This document shows, piece after piece, positions 39,026-50,960 of a stretch of DNA of 64,000 bases. Every line of letters starts with the position of its first letter. The first letter of the stretch is position 1. A program made the position numbers and the translations under genes. The notes beneath the pieces are model-generated. The model was not told the origin of the DNA. It was given only the letters and a program-made list of their open reading frames with translations, and ran no database searches. Origin of the DNA: Channa striata (taxonomy: Eukaryota; Chordata; Actinopteri; Anabantiformes; Channidae); assembly GCA_033026295.1 (NCBI GenBank), contig CM065168.1:40498875-40562874 (forward strand), in the 5' to 3' direction.

Positions 39026-39031
39026 AATAAA
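39026..39031 (+). terminator. Poly(A) signal, SAXO-like copy B
   Basis: AATAAA in the segment homologous to the copy A signal. It lies about 0.5 kb after the present stop codon, which fits the view that the intervening sequence is former coding DNA now in the 3' UTR. Confidence 0.55.
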
Positions 39032-39645
39032 AAAAAAGACACAAATAACATTGACATTATGTAATGGCAGCTATTTTTAAATTGGTACTCTTCAGCATTT
39101 TGAATGTTATGTAATCTGCAATATTAAAGGTGTTTTTCTATTCATATTTGGGGAAAGAGGTTTCCTATCACAACATTACAAACTCTGTTAGGGTCTCAGA
39201 CGTAATGTCCTCACTACCTCCGTTTCTGCTTGTAGAGCTCTTCCATTCAACACAAACTTGACAAGAAGCAAAAACTGTAGTCATCAAATCAGTGACATTT
39301 TAATAAAAAACAAGGAGACAAAAATAATCCATACAAGAAAATACCATGACTGGACCACATCTTGGCTGGGAGATTTTTCAAATCAATTATATTTACATTA
39401 TATATACAATCCTATCTTTTTTAAAAAAAAGACGCATTTAAAAAAAAAAAAGTTGCAAAAATGTCTATGCATAGCAGCATTCCACATCATTCTGGAGGCT
39501 CCAGTGCAAATAAACCAAAAAAAGAGGACATTTAAACTAATTCACGCACACATCTGCATTTAGTTATCTCCCAACCAGATAAACATCAGCAATGACTGTT
39601 CTCTTCAAATTCATCCATGTGAAGTCCACATCATGGATGGGGGGG

Positions 39646-42600
39646 TTAGTCTTCTTGGAAACGGATGTGCTTATTAGCCTCCTTAGCTCGGGTGATGATG
39701 ATTTTTTCTGCTTTGGATATGAGCTGAAGTGTGACAAGAAGAAAACATCTTTAATTGTACTCAGCCACATGTAAATGATTCACATGCATAGAAGGCTGCT
39801 TCTAAAACGGTGTTTCTCATAAATTCCAATCAGAAATGTGCATTTTTCTCAATATTAGTATATGTGACAGTATACGTGAACATTGTAAACACCACATAAT
39901 ACCATGATTTTGCTAAGAACTTGCACAACATATTGTAACACTTTCTTGTTCACGTGCTCAGAAAGAATCAAGAATATATTCCTGTGCACAATGACATGCA
40001 TGTATTTTTTTATTCCAAAAATGCAAGTCTTACCTTCTCTGTACCTCGCTTCTTTTCTCTTGGACGATTCAGCTTGACTTGGCGGTCCACCAGGATCTTC
40101 TGCCAGTACCTTTGCTCATTGTCCCCTGTAAAAGCAATTTAACAGAGACGATAATGTAATGCTGAAAACTAATTCCTGAATGTTTAAATCACGTAAATTC
40201 ATCCAAGGGACCTATTTGAAACCTCTGGCTGCTTTTCTAATCATTGATTTTCACCATCATCAATTATGATAACCAGCTGAGTCAACCACATCCCTTCCTC
40301 ACTTAGACTAAAGCTGTCGTATCATTGTACAGTTGGATAAACGTGGCGTGGTGCACACACAAAACACTTCCCCCCTTCAAATAGTTCAAGCACTCATACC
40401 TGAGATAATCTCAAGTTTCCAGCTCTGCTCCTTCTGCAGCTCTGCTCTAGCATCACTCACAGCTTTAGCGTCCTCTGGTTTGTGAAATCGGATGTGACCC
40501 TCAGCGTCACCTTCCAAGATGTCAACGTACGCCACTGGTGATATTTTGCCGAGAGCATCCTGCACACGCACACACAATTATATTTAATGATTGTGCTATT
40601 TTTAAATGACATTTTAAACAAACAGATTGTAACTGTCAGTGAAGCTAATGTGAGTGCACTGAGAAATACTGCACCTGGATGATCTTCCTCCCTGGAAGCG
40701 GCTTGTTGTCTGTGATCTTCATGATGACGCCACTGGTAAACTGAGGGCCCTGGTTAGTTGCTTTTTCACTTTTAATACTCTTTTCAGCTAAACACAAAAA
40801 ACACAAACAAAACGAGTGCTTTACACCAGCATTTTATCTTACACGTATCTTCACAAGCTGACTGAGACTCACAGTTCAACATAGATCTAACAAAAAATTT
40901 GGTGGGTTTTAAATGTCATTACAGTAATAATGTTTTCGCATTATTACTGTAATGTAAGTAATGTTGAAACTGCCAGCAAAGGCAACTTTATTAATGAGAA
41001 TGTTCAGCAAAAACACTTTCATATATCTTCACATCTTACTTTAATGTGCTAAAATCCAGTGATATCTGTGTTAAACACGCTGTAATACAAACTTGGGTTT
41101 AATGTTCTGTGTGCAACTCATCTCGAGGCAGCAGTGGTGTGTTTTGTCTGCAGAGAGCCCAGCTAAACTGGCATTGTTCAGAATAAAAAAATAAATTAAA
41201 AACTCACTCTCTCCATCTTGTGTATCCATGTCTGTCTCCATAAGATTTCTGGACCCTTTGTGGTCAATCTTATTAATACACTTCTTCAGGGACCCCATGC
41301 TGCACTTCTGCAGGGTCAAGTACTCTTTCTTCAACTTGAGCCACTGCTTCCTTTACATGGATTAAAAAAAGAAAAGATGACCAAACCTGTTTTAAACCTG
41401 AACAATTTCTGAATTGATTTTCACTTTTCAAATCATGTAGGTTATTACTTTGATAAAACCCTGAGTGGGATGACTTCCTCCCCGATTTTTAGTTTCTCCT
41501 TGTGTTTCTTTTTTCTCTTCCTTTTCGGTTTAACAGTTGAATCATCTCTGTTTTCTTTCCCGTCCTCAACACCTCTATCCGTGTCACTTATAGTGGGTGG
41601 ATCTAAAAGAGAAAAAAACAGAACAAACTCATGGTGTCATTGATGCAGAAAAACTATATTATTCTTTATAGCATTTCAGATTATGAAAAAGTAGAAGCAA
41701 TAAGAGTAGAATGTATGGAGTTAAAGGAAAGATCTGAGGATTACGAAGCAGCAGATACAATAATCACTCACCAGTATTTGCTGCCTCTTTGTCCTTTTTT
41801 CCAGATTCACTTGTTTTTCTTATTTTAGATGGCACTTCGCTTTCTGATGCCTCCGCTGTCTGCGACCGTCGCCTTTTCTTCTCTGACAATTTGCCCGGTG
41901 TCTTCTGAGCACTGGCAACCTCTGACTCAGATTCCCCAGCTAATGAATGTTTCCTCTTTTGTTCTGAAGGCTCTGCCTCCATCATCTGTTCTTTAGCTTC
42001 TTCTGCAGGCACTGGAACTGTGGCACCATCTTTCTTTTTCTTCTTCTTCCTCTTTTTCTTCTCTTCTTCTTCACCTGCAGTACACAATGATCAAAAAATG
42101 GAGATCAAAACAATCAAATGTCAGGGAGATCAACTTTAAAAATGGTACATGGAAGCAGAGCTGTAACACAAATGCATTATTAAACATTTTAATTTGAATA
42201 ACTTCTACCTGATGGTGGGTTGTCGGCTGGTAGAGAAATTGGCTTTCTACTTTTTGTCTTGGGGAAAATCCCTGGTTTCCTAGGAGCATCTTCAGGGGGG
42301 TTGTTCAGCATCTGTTTCAAATATTACAGATTCCCATAAGTTTTCTTCCTGTTCAATATAAAAATGGGCTGACATGAGCTATTATTTTATTTTAAAGGTA
42401 TTTAAAGTAAAGTTTTACCTCTATGGCTTTCTGTGCTTGGTCCTCTTTCTCAAACTCGACAAAGGCAAAACCCTTGGAGTCTCCAGACGACTTGTACCTG
42501 GGGATGCTAATATAAACTACATTCCCACATTTTGTGAACACTCTCTCTATCCAGCTGTGGGTCACATCCTTGGGCAAAAGTTCCTAGTTAAAATAAATAA

Positions 42601-44233
42601 ATAAATAATAAAATAAATATATATTTACTAGTTTGAGGTATTTTATGGGTAGGCATGTACCTAACAAAACAGTTCAAAAATATAAACGTCCATATGGACA
42701 TTACTTAGAGTAAGGTATAGTGGCACTTGAAATATTGCAAAGCTTTTAAACGTTTATTTCTGCTCAAATAGGACCTCAAACATAACCAGGTTGTCACACA
42801 AGTTACAAAACCAGACAAAGAGTACCAATTCAGTTGAGTACGAGTCTAGATTAAAAAGAGAACTTTAGCTTTTTATCCTCCATGTCCCCAAATGTTTAGA
42901 TGAAGATTACTGCAAAAGCTACCAATTATCATGTTTTTCAATACATACATGTATCCAAGTGTCTTTCCTTGGTTGAAAATGTCCCTACAAAATGTTTAGA
43001 TGAAGTTATTAATGCAAAAGAGGAACGTACCAATCAATGTTTGCATATGACTGAAATTTCAGATCTGATCATGTTTTTCAATACATACATGTATCCAAGT
43101 GTCTTTATTTATTTGCATTCCCTTTACCTAGTTTTAGGACTTGGTTGAAAATCTGACCACGTTTAACATCATACATACGCAAAACTACAAAATATTTCAA
43201 AAAGTTCACAAGCTTAGAAGTGCCATTAAATAGTACATAATGTTAGGATAAAAACATGAACATTGTTTTACCACGTAGACTGTGCGGCTGTCAACATCCT
43301 CTGGAACATCTCCAATTGGAAGCTGACGGCGTACTTTAGTTCCTTTCAAGTTAACCTGAAACCCAAAAACAGGCAAATCTTTCATGTTGCAATTTTTGTA
43401 CAACCTCTCAAATTATGCAAACACTGTCAATGTAGTACATTTATGAAGTGACTCATTAAAAATTATTCACTTTACCTCAACAACAGATGAACTCTTCAAC
43501 GCCCTGGCAATCAGCTTGGTGTCAGTTGTGAGCTTTTTCATTCGATTGAAGCTTGCCAGCACAGATATGTCAACATCTGGGATGCACAAAACATTATACA
43601 TTATATACAAAAATCTGATCAGTGCTTGCATTAAAAAACAGGTCAAATTGTTGCCAATCGCTAAAGCACAATTTACGCGCTCTCTCTACACTAAGATCGT
43701 GTTATAGTTTATTTTAACTATTCCTTCCAGTCAGTAGGAGACTCCAGAATTAACCAAATCATATGGATATCTTTATTCTGGTATTTGTAGACAGGTGTAC
43801 TGCAGCTGTGTCCTACGAACAAATCTACATCAGACTTATTATAATCTATCCCTCACCTTATAGCCAGTATAGAAAGTATAAAAATTATTTAATTATTTCT
43901 GCAACAAGTATCTCTTTTGATGGTCATATGGCACACAAGCACTGTAATCAGACGGCCTAGACTAAACCCAAATGTACATCTAAGACTCAACGGCAGACAT
44001 TGACAAAAGTGTTGTGTGCGGGAGATTCAAAACCGCTTACATCCATCGGCAGACTCATCGATCAGCTTTCTCAGAAAGCGGTCCTTGTGAAGGTTGACAT
44101 CTCCGAACCAGAACTCCACCTGCTTCTTCACATCACCCAGCAGCTGCTTCACACGAGACCTTTTCTTCTTTTCCATCTCCTTGTTCTTAGCTCCGGGTTC
44201 CGGGGGACCGGCTTCCCTTGCTTCTCTCTCCAT
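39646..44233 (-). CDS. larp7: La-related protein 7 (7SK snRNP chaperone)
   Basis: Twelve minus-strand coding exons: 44,041-44,233; 43,476-43,576; 43,272-43,355; 42,419-42,583; 42,209-42,311; 41,772-42,074; 41,449-41,602; 41,208-41,350; 40,675-40,787; 40,400-40,559; 40,034-40,125; 39,646-39,723. Phases agree throughout and sum to 562 codons, close to the 582 of human LARP7. Domains: La motif ([20 protein letters not shown]...KDRFLRKLI), RRM1 ([25 protein letters not shown]), a Lys/Glu-rich middle region ([10 protein letters not shown]), and a C-terminal xRRM ([39 protein letters not shown]), ending KHIRFQED. Known role: binds the 3' end of 7SK RNA and holds the P-TEFb-inhibitory snRNP together in the nucleus; it also aids U6 modification. 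The start at 44,233 (MEREAREAG) follows an acceptor. The 3' end is convergent with the SAXO-like copy B. Confidence 0.95.
40917..40954. repeat. Perfect inverted repeat in larp7 intron 8
   Basis: Two 16-bp arms, CATTACAGTAATAATG and its exact reverse complement, are separated by a 6-base loop TTTTCG. It lies between larp7 exons 8 and 9. It is too short for a pre-miRNA and may be a MITE remnant or a simple cruciform. Confidence 0.85.
42891..43155. repeat. Local tandem duplication in larp7 intron 3
   Basis: The segments AATGTTTAGATGAAG (42,891 and 42,991), CATGTTTTTCAATACATACA (about 42,930 and 43,070) and TTGGTTGAAAAT (about 42,970 and 43,142) occur twice in the same order. The offset grows from 100 to about 170 bp, indicating a duplication followed by insertions. 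Confidence 0.8.
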
Positions 44234-44749
44234 GTCAATCACTCTATGGGCGAGACAGGTCGGACACAGACATGGATGGAAACTCAAAAACACACACAGA
44301 CAAACACATATATTTATAACGGTCTAAGAAAAGGCATCTACTTATCCTTAAGTTAGTTTGTCTCTACATTTCTTCTGTGTCTGAGGGCCACGTGGCAATG
44401 ATACTGAGTTAACTTTATAATCTTAATTTAGTTACACAGCTTATATCCATTTGCAGATACACAGAGTCACTGCTGAACACACCCCTTCACTATGCTACCA
44501 AATCGTAATCATTATTATTGTCATCTTCATATTTATCATTTTATAAAAGTTACTATTTTTTTCATCTTTGATAAAAGTTATCGGTGCTTACGATGCTAGC
44601 CAATCTCTCTGCTAGCAGTCACTACATGTCGAAGTTTCCAAGTTCGCGGGTGACATTTTTAAAAAATACTGCAGTCATTGCTAAGCCGTTTCAAAATCCA
44701 TCAAAATATCCCTTAATATTCAAATGATACAATAACTTGCATAACTCAC

Positions 44750-44900
44750 CCTCTTTGGTATGAGGAAAGTCTCCCGCTTTCTGATCAGTTTGCACGAAAA
44801 TAACATTTAACAGAAGCTAGGTGGCTAACTTGGTAAACGGCATTAGTTCGTTCTGCGGGACGTCGCACAATAAAATCGTCATCATCTACGTAACTTCCGC
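44750..44900 (-). promoter_or_regulatory. larp7 5' UTR exon and promoter
   Basis: A splice donor GAGG|GTGAGT on the minus strand ends a probable non-coding exon at 44,750. Just upstream lie an ETS-type site GCGGAAGT (44,893-44,900 on the minus strand), a TTACGTAG element and a GACGTC palindrome, a common set for housekeeping TATA-less promoters. The exact start site is not visible. Confidence 0.5.
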
Positions 44901-45874
44901 AGAAACATTTCAAAATAAAATGCGAATTTAAGAATAAGTCAAAATTTTAAGAAATAGAAACGGGAACGTTAAATACAATTTAATTCACAACAAATGATTA
45001 CCTGACATTACTATAATACAAGGTAAAATGCAAAGTGAAGTAAAATCACATCATATATTTTTATTTTTACTGCAACATTTTTCTTTAAAGTGCGCAGAAC
45101 AAAGGTGCACCTGTAATCACAGGTGATGACACGTGTTTTACTTAAAATATTTAATATTATTATTGATAATGATTAACAACATAGAACTTGTATCACATGT
45201 TCAAAATAACACTGTTTTGATGAGATTTTCCTTGTAGTGTTGGAGCTTATAAAAGGGATCAGACAACTATTAAAAATATAATCAATCAGCTTTGACGACC
45301 CGTGGCCACTAAATGTCGCTGTGCGGCATAAAAATGTTAAATCAGAGTCAGAGTATGAACATATTAGACAAATACAACTCTCAATATGTAACAGGCCAGT
45401 CCACGCTCTATCAATACATCTTAATCAGCATCCCACAGCAGCAGTACTGGAGTCAGTTCTGGTTCACTTGGTTAGACCATTTGATTTGTGGCTATTTATA
45501 TTTTGACATTCTTATATATATTTTGTCAGTGGGTATTGCGTGGTATCCAAAATGTCCACATACTTTATCAGTAGTGTAATTAACATTTGACAGCATTTTA
45601 ACTTAAATGCACTTTTAATATGCATAAACATGACTTCACTAGTCAAACATCCAACCCATGATTTAATTGGTTGTACAGTAGCTTTTGTTGACACAATTTA
45701 ATGAGCTTTTTTACACCCAGGAAATTGTTTTTTAAGGCAATGATGATATTTTTTTATGACACTACACGCAAAAAAAATTCTTTCTGTATTTACAATTGTT
45801 CAAAACGTTCAGCATCATACACATTTTAAGTGTTTATTATCTTCTAACTTAAAACAACTGTAGACTTCTGTCTC
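44901..45874. other. Intergenic spacer between larp7 and the NLR gene
   Basis: AT-rich sequence with no supported gene. It must contain the NLR 3' UTR just left of 45,875; no clear minus-strand AATAAA was picked out with confidence. Confidence 0.4.
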
Positions 45875-48800
45875 TCAGAGATTCAGAATACTCTCAAACT
45901 TTTTCAGCTTCCTGCATATGTCATCATTAGTGCAGAACTCTAACCGCTGCTTGATGAGCTGTGATAGTTGACAGTAGAAAGTCCTCGCCCACTCGGTTTC
46001 TAAGCAACGGACTGACACGTTGCACACTTTGTGGAGTACCATCAGTAGCTTCTCATTGGTGCTGGCCTCACACCTTTTGATGACCCAATCCCCCCACCCC
46101 TCCCACATGTTGCCGTCTGTGAAGTCCGCTGTAATGCTTTCTTGGGCGCACAAGGAATTTGTCTCAGTGTCAGTCAGGTCGTTCCATATGGCTCTGTGCG
46201 GAGATGAGCAGAAACTTCAGAAAAACTGGCAAAAGACATTAAAGAATTATTTGTGGGCAAAGGCGATTCACTCACACAACTTTTCTTAGAGGATTTGGGG
46301 TCAAGTCACTGAGTGACAGCAGGCCTCTATAACTCACTCGGTTAGCCTCCATCCTGTGAGAGTACATAAGAGTAAAACTACACAACCTTCACACTAATTC
46401 AAACGTTTTTTACATTAAAAATCATTTGATTACATAAAATCTATATTTACCTTCTTCACTTACTGGCCACTTCATAAGGGACACCTGTATAATCTCTACT
46501 ATGCGTTTTTAGTGAGGTCATACTGAGTGGTGGCTTACTGACATGCATTATATTAAGAAGTGATTCTAATGTTTTTGTTCTAATGCCGCTTCATTCATTT
46601 TTAATAGCGTGGCCAAAATATTAGGACCTATAAAAGCAGAATCCAGGGCAGATCTGCTGTAGTGGATTCAGACACTTCTAGTGGCCAGTGTATATTTACA
46701 TATTACCTGCAATTACGTATTTCCCAATTACGTTCGTTTCAACAGAATCTGACTCATTTTAGGGTTAAATATAAAAAAAAAACATAAACAAAATAAAAGT
46801 TTCCTCTGTGATAGAACTAAAAAGTGCTATATAAGTGTAGACCATTTCACTGTATTTTTTGCATAAATGTTTCCTTGTCAGTTTTTAAATGATTCACGAG
46901 TCAGATGATTGCAACCCTTCTGCCTCGACTGGCTGCAATTTGGCCAAAATGTTCTCATGAAACACTGTGGTATTGCAACATCTCTTAAATGTCTTACCAT
47001 AGTTCTTTAAGCCTATTTTTACTTCGTATGGCACTAGAAAGAGCCTGGAGTTCCTCGTCACCAATATCTGACCATCCAAGTCTGAAATGGGGAACAAATA
47101 GTAAAGTTTGGTCTGGTTTACTTTTATTTCTTTTATTTCTAGGACCAAAAACATTTACACTATTAAATTAGTATTCTCTATCACACTTATCAAAATATTA
47201 ATAGACACCTTACCCTAGTTGGGTTATACTGTCTGACACTTGCAGCACATCAGCAATGACCCCGACAGCATTCATATCAAGGTGGTTTTCTCCAAGCCTT
47301 AAAACGAAAACTGTGCTGTTATTGCACAAGCCGATGTATTTACTGATGATCACTTAATCATTTAGAGAGGAGGAATGCAAAGAGGATAATCAGCTTCTGT
47401 CCTCCTTAAAACGCAAAGAGCAATAAATGTTATCTAGTCAAAGCTGCACAGATTGGGAAATGATGAACAACTGTTCGAGATAGGCGACATAAAGAGACAA
47501 AGAAACATTTTTCTTTAAACTCACCAAAGACTTTCACATCTAAGGAGAAAGGGTTGAATGCCTCTTAGTGCCTCACAGTTTACTCCAGTCCCTGTCAGAT
47601 CCAGCTCTGATATTTCACCCTGTGTGCTGTTCAGGAAGTACCTTATGGCATTGTAATCCATTTGGGAAAGTGTGTCATCGCTGACATTAATCCGCAGTGT
47701 CGTTGGTTGCACAGACAGGGCTAATGAGGGGTCCTGTTGTTCAAAAAGGCAGTGTAAGTGATTTAGGATATGGGCCCCATTCTCACAGAATGCTGTAAGG
47801 TCTCTGATGAGCCTCTGGCGATAGGCGTCTACTTTTTCTTTCTGGCAACAAAGTCCCACCTGCCGCGAGAGAAGACTAGCGTTACGCTCGGAGAGGATTC
47901 CTGACAGGAAACGGTTGAAAAGGTCCAAATGTCCATCTTTTTCCCACTCCCCAGGCCCTGCAGTATGCAGAGGTGCATCGGGTAACAACTGATCAGTCAT
48001 AGCACAGTAAATAGCAGCAAAGAACTCTTGTACCGTCAGGTGCACAAAGGAGTAAACATCTTCAGTGCAACCAGGCTCTTGTGCTACTGTCTTGTCAAGG
48101 AAGGTACTAACAAGACTGCATCCTTCTAATGCTGCAAAGACTTGGTCGCCGCTGTAGAACAGTGTTTGATGCTCCATTAGCTTCTGGAATGCGAGCCGAC
48201 CCAGCTTTAGGACTGTGTCAGACAGCGCCTGTGTGACTCTTTGCTCTTGAAGACCTGTTTCAGATTTTGATTGAGTGTGAGATCGAAGCAAAGCCACTAG
48301 ATACTGCACGTAAATGTCCGTCATGGTCTTAGGGTTTTCTCCACAGAGATCCCTGGTTTCTTTGAGGGTACAGCACACAATATAGCAAAATGCAGGTATG
48401 TAGCACAGTGTAAGCATCAGTTCATTTGCTGAAACCACTGTGAACATTCGGTCAGCAAGGGCGCTGTCTCGAAAATAACGCAAGAAGTAGTCATGAACTT
48501 CAGCCAAGGAGAACCCAGCAATGAGAACAAAGCGGTCGATGCAACCCACAGGGATGTGGCTGATCGCTGCAGGACGGCTTGTGAGCATGATCGAAGCATT
48601 GGGTAGCATTTCACCCTGCATGAGACTCCCAAAGATCTCCACCACCTCTGCATCTTCATCCGGCTCAGTCACATATACATCTACATCACAACTCCTGTAG
48701 TGTCTGAACTCATCGAAGCCATCCAAAATAATAAGCAGTTTGTTCTCGTTTGCTAAAATATGATCCAGTTCTTTAGCAAGGTGCCTGTTTTTTCGCAAGA

Positions 48801-49783
48801 CCAACTCCCGGAAGTTTGTGGGTTTGTCAGTTAGATTCAGGTCTCTGAAGGTCATGTGTATGATGAAGTCAAATGGTAAATGGTCCTTGTTGCGGCCAAA
48901 ATCAAACAGCATTTTCTGCACCAGGATGGTTTTTCCAATACCTGCCACCCCTGTAACCAGAACCTTCTTGACCGGACGGTTTCCGCTTGGGCTCGAAAAG
49001 AGTTCAGCTGGTGTGATTTTTTTATGTCCTGCCGACTTCTGCTGCAAAGATAGTCGCTTTTGTCCAAACATCAGAACTTCATGTCTTTTCATCTCCAAGC
49101 CCTGGTGTCCGTCAAGTAAAAGAAGGTTGACGTAATATTCAGAAAAAAGGATTTTCTCACCATGGCGAGTGTTGTAGAGGAGCATGCTCTCACTTCTGCG
49201 CCTGAGGATGTCTTTGTGCTTTTGTTTGACTTTGATGTACTCTGAAAAGATCAAGAAGGTTATGATTCCTGTTGCACTTTGCTACACAACTGTATGTTTA
49301 TGTGAACACAACTATACAAATATTATTTCAACTCAGTAAATTAATCTAGAAATTATACTTATAGAATATTTGCATACCTCCAGACAGAGGCTGATTTGTG
49401 TTGCATTCTTTAGGAGATGTCTGGGACTCCTGCTGATGATGACTGCTAATGGAGAGAAAAATCTTGGCTGCCTCCTCACCTTTACACTCCAGGATATCCA
49501 GCACCTTTCTTACTCTTGCCCGAGGTCCAAGCTGACGCAAGACATCCTCACGGTCATCCCTCGTGAACACTTCACGACTTACTAGGACCTCTACCATAGA
49601 GTCAATGTGTCCTTCCAGTTCGTCCACAAGAGAAACTCGCAAAACCCTAATGGCAGTGACGTAAGAATTACAACCATTCTTTTCAGCCATAACTGAAATA
49701 ACGCCCGCATTAAACAGGTCTTGTTTATGATCAAGTAATTTTGTCAATTTGAACTGTCCAGATATCATGAAATGATGTCCCAT
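45875..49783 (-). CDS. CARD-NACHT NOD-like receptor (NLRC-type)
   Basis: Six minus-strand exons: 49,378-49,783; 47,525-49,241; 47,214-47,297; 46,998-47,081; 46,276-46,353; 45,875-46,193. All phases match, giving 895 codons. Exon 1 has a CARD near residues 50-130 (VDELEGHIDSMVEVLVSREV...VRKVLDILECKGEEAAKIFL). Exon 2 starts with a FISNA-like segment, then NACHT with Walker A GVAGIGKT, Walker B LLIILDGFDEF and a sensor-like MLTSRPAA, then winged-helix and helical regions (YSFVHLTVQEFFAA). Two exons of exactly 84 nt encode LRR repeats, and a 78-nt exon is LRR-like. The last exon gives about 100 helical residues without LRR pattern. Known role of the family: cytosolic sensing with nucleotide-driven oligomerisation and CARD signalling to caspase or RIPK adaptors. 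The LRR part is unusually short. I cannot assign it to NOD1, NLRC3 or NLRC4 from sequence alone, so no symbol is given. Confidence 0.85.
46455..46695. mobile_element. Fish MITE-like DNA transposon remnant
   Basis: The left end CACTTACTGGCCACTTCATA and the right end ...AGTGGCCAGTGTATAT are inverted copies of a terminal motif I recognise as common in fish non-autonomous DNA transposons (ACTGGCCACTTTATTAGG type). The element is about 240 bp with no coding capacity, inside the NLR intron before its 78-nt exon. Confidence 0.65.
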
Positions 49784-50115
49784 TGTAGATTAGAAGGACC
49801 ATGTCTCCCTTCAAGAGATGAGAAGTAGAGTGTGAGCTGCGTGTTGTGTGAGCTGCGTGTTGTGAAAGTGATTTTTCTTTGTCAACAAAGCCATATGATG
49901 TCTTTTTGTTCTGCTTCCTCCTGTTGTAGAAACCCCATCACATTAGTATGCAACATTTATACAATCCAGAAGTTTATTTATAGGTTATATAGCCCAGAAT
50001 TACATACATGCATCAAGGGGATTTACAAATTTGCAACACCTACACAGTCTGCATTTCTACTCTTAGTTTACCTACAAAAACCAAAAACCCCCCAAAATCC
50101 CTTCTGTTGAAGAGT

Positions 50116-50117
<2 letters not shown>
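49784..50117. other. NLR upstream region
   Basis: Presumed 5' UTR or promoter of the NLR gene. A short duplicated GTGTGAGCTGCGTGTTGTG motif lies at about 49,830-49,865. No core promoter motif is clear. Confidence 0.3.

Positions 50118-50197
<80 letters not shown>
50118..50197. repeat. (GT)n microsatellite, 80 bp
   Basis: About 40 uninterrupted GT dinucleotides, the longest simple repeat in the window. Confidence 0.97.
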
Positions 50198-50198
<1 letters not shown>

Positions 50199-50339
50199 GG
50201 GGGTAGGGGCTGTTAGAACAGAAAACATTATTTTAGAAATGTAGTGGTTTTTAGATAATTCTAATAATTTTTTCTGCAGCACTACATAGACTGCACTTTA
50301 CATACTAACTGAAGCCAACCCACAGGCCAAAGAGTGATG

Positions 50340-50790
50340 ATAAACACAAGCCCTGACTAAAGTGCTCGCAGGCAGGGCATGCATGGAAAACCATAACCAA
50401 GTGGGCATAGTGTACAGGAACATCTGCGCCAAGTACGGGCTGGAAAAAGTCCCAAAGTCAATATGGGACACAACTCCAAAGGTGGCTGAGAATGGCAGAG
50501 CTAAGGTCCTGTGGGACTTCCAGATACAGACTGACAAGTTGGCAATGGCCAACCAACCCGGCATAGTAGCTGTGGACAAACAAAAGAGCAAGTGATATGG
50601 AAGGTGAAGGCACAAGTGGTACCTGTGGTGATGGGAACACTGGGGGCTGTGACCCCCAGACTAGGAGAATGGCTCCAGCAACTTCCAGTTTCCATTCCTT
50701 CCAACATCTGAGACCTGTGTTCAGAAGAGTGCAGTGCTAGGAACAGCTAACGCAGGACCCTCTAGCTCCCAGGCCTCTGGTAGAGGACCC
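50340..50790 (+). mobile_element. Non-LTR retrotransposon 3' fragment (dead)
   Basis: The frame at 50,362-50,595 (KVLWDFQIQTDKLAMANQPG...VDKQKSK) matches the C-terminal region typical of fish non-LTR retrotransposon polyproteins. The following sequence continues the match in other frames (VVPVVMGTLGAVTP-like near 50,605-50,650), so the copy is frameshifted and internally deleted. It has no complete reverse transcriptase. Confidence 0.75.
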
Positions 50791-50849
50791 GAGCTTGAAG
50801 GAAGGAACAAGAGCGAAAGAAGGAAGGGGCGAGTGGGGAATTTTTCATT

Positions 50850-50880
50850 TACACTACCAGTCAAAAGTTTGGACACACCT
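50850..50880 (+). mobile_element. Tc1/mariner-like terminal sequence
   Basis: ACTACCAGTCAAAAGTTTGG followed by ACACACC is the well-known terminal motif of fish Tc1-like transposons. The downstream stretch to about 50,960 includes GTCTGATGAGAC, also typical of such elements, but no transposase frame survives and I do not see the second terminus. Confidence 0.7.
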
Positions 50881-50960
50881 TTTAAAGAACATAAAAATTA
50901 AGCACAAAATACCAAAGCAAAACACCTTCAAGTCTGATGAGACACGTACTGGGAGCCAAA

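Larger units (their letters stand above)
34421..40125. repeat. Segmental tandem duplication, unit B
   Basis: Counterpart of unit A (29,364-33,006). The left edge at about 34,421 directly abuts the relic exon at 34,080-34,400. The right edge falls within intact larp7 exon 11 (40,034-40,125), at the position matching the truncation point of unit A (33,006). The unit is longer mainly because of the expanded internal repeat of the SAXO-like gene (36,330-39,000). Confidence 0.85.

Noticed and set aside
40788..41207. miR-302/367-like precursor in the larp7 intron
   Set aside because: I searched by eye for miR-302, miR-367 and miR-430 seeds within a hairpin and found none.
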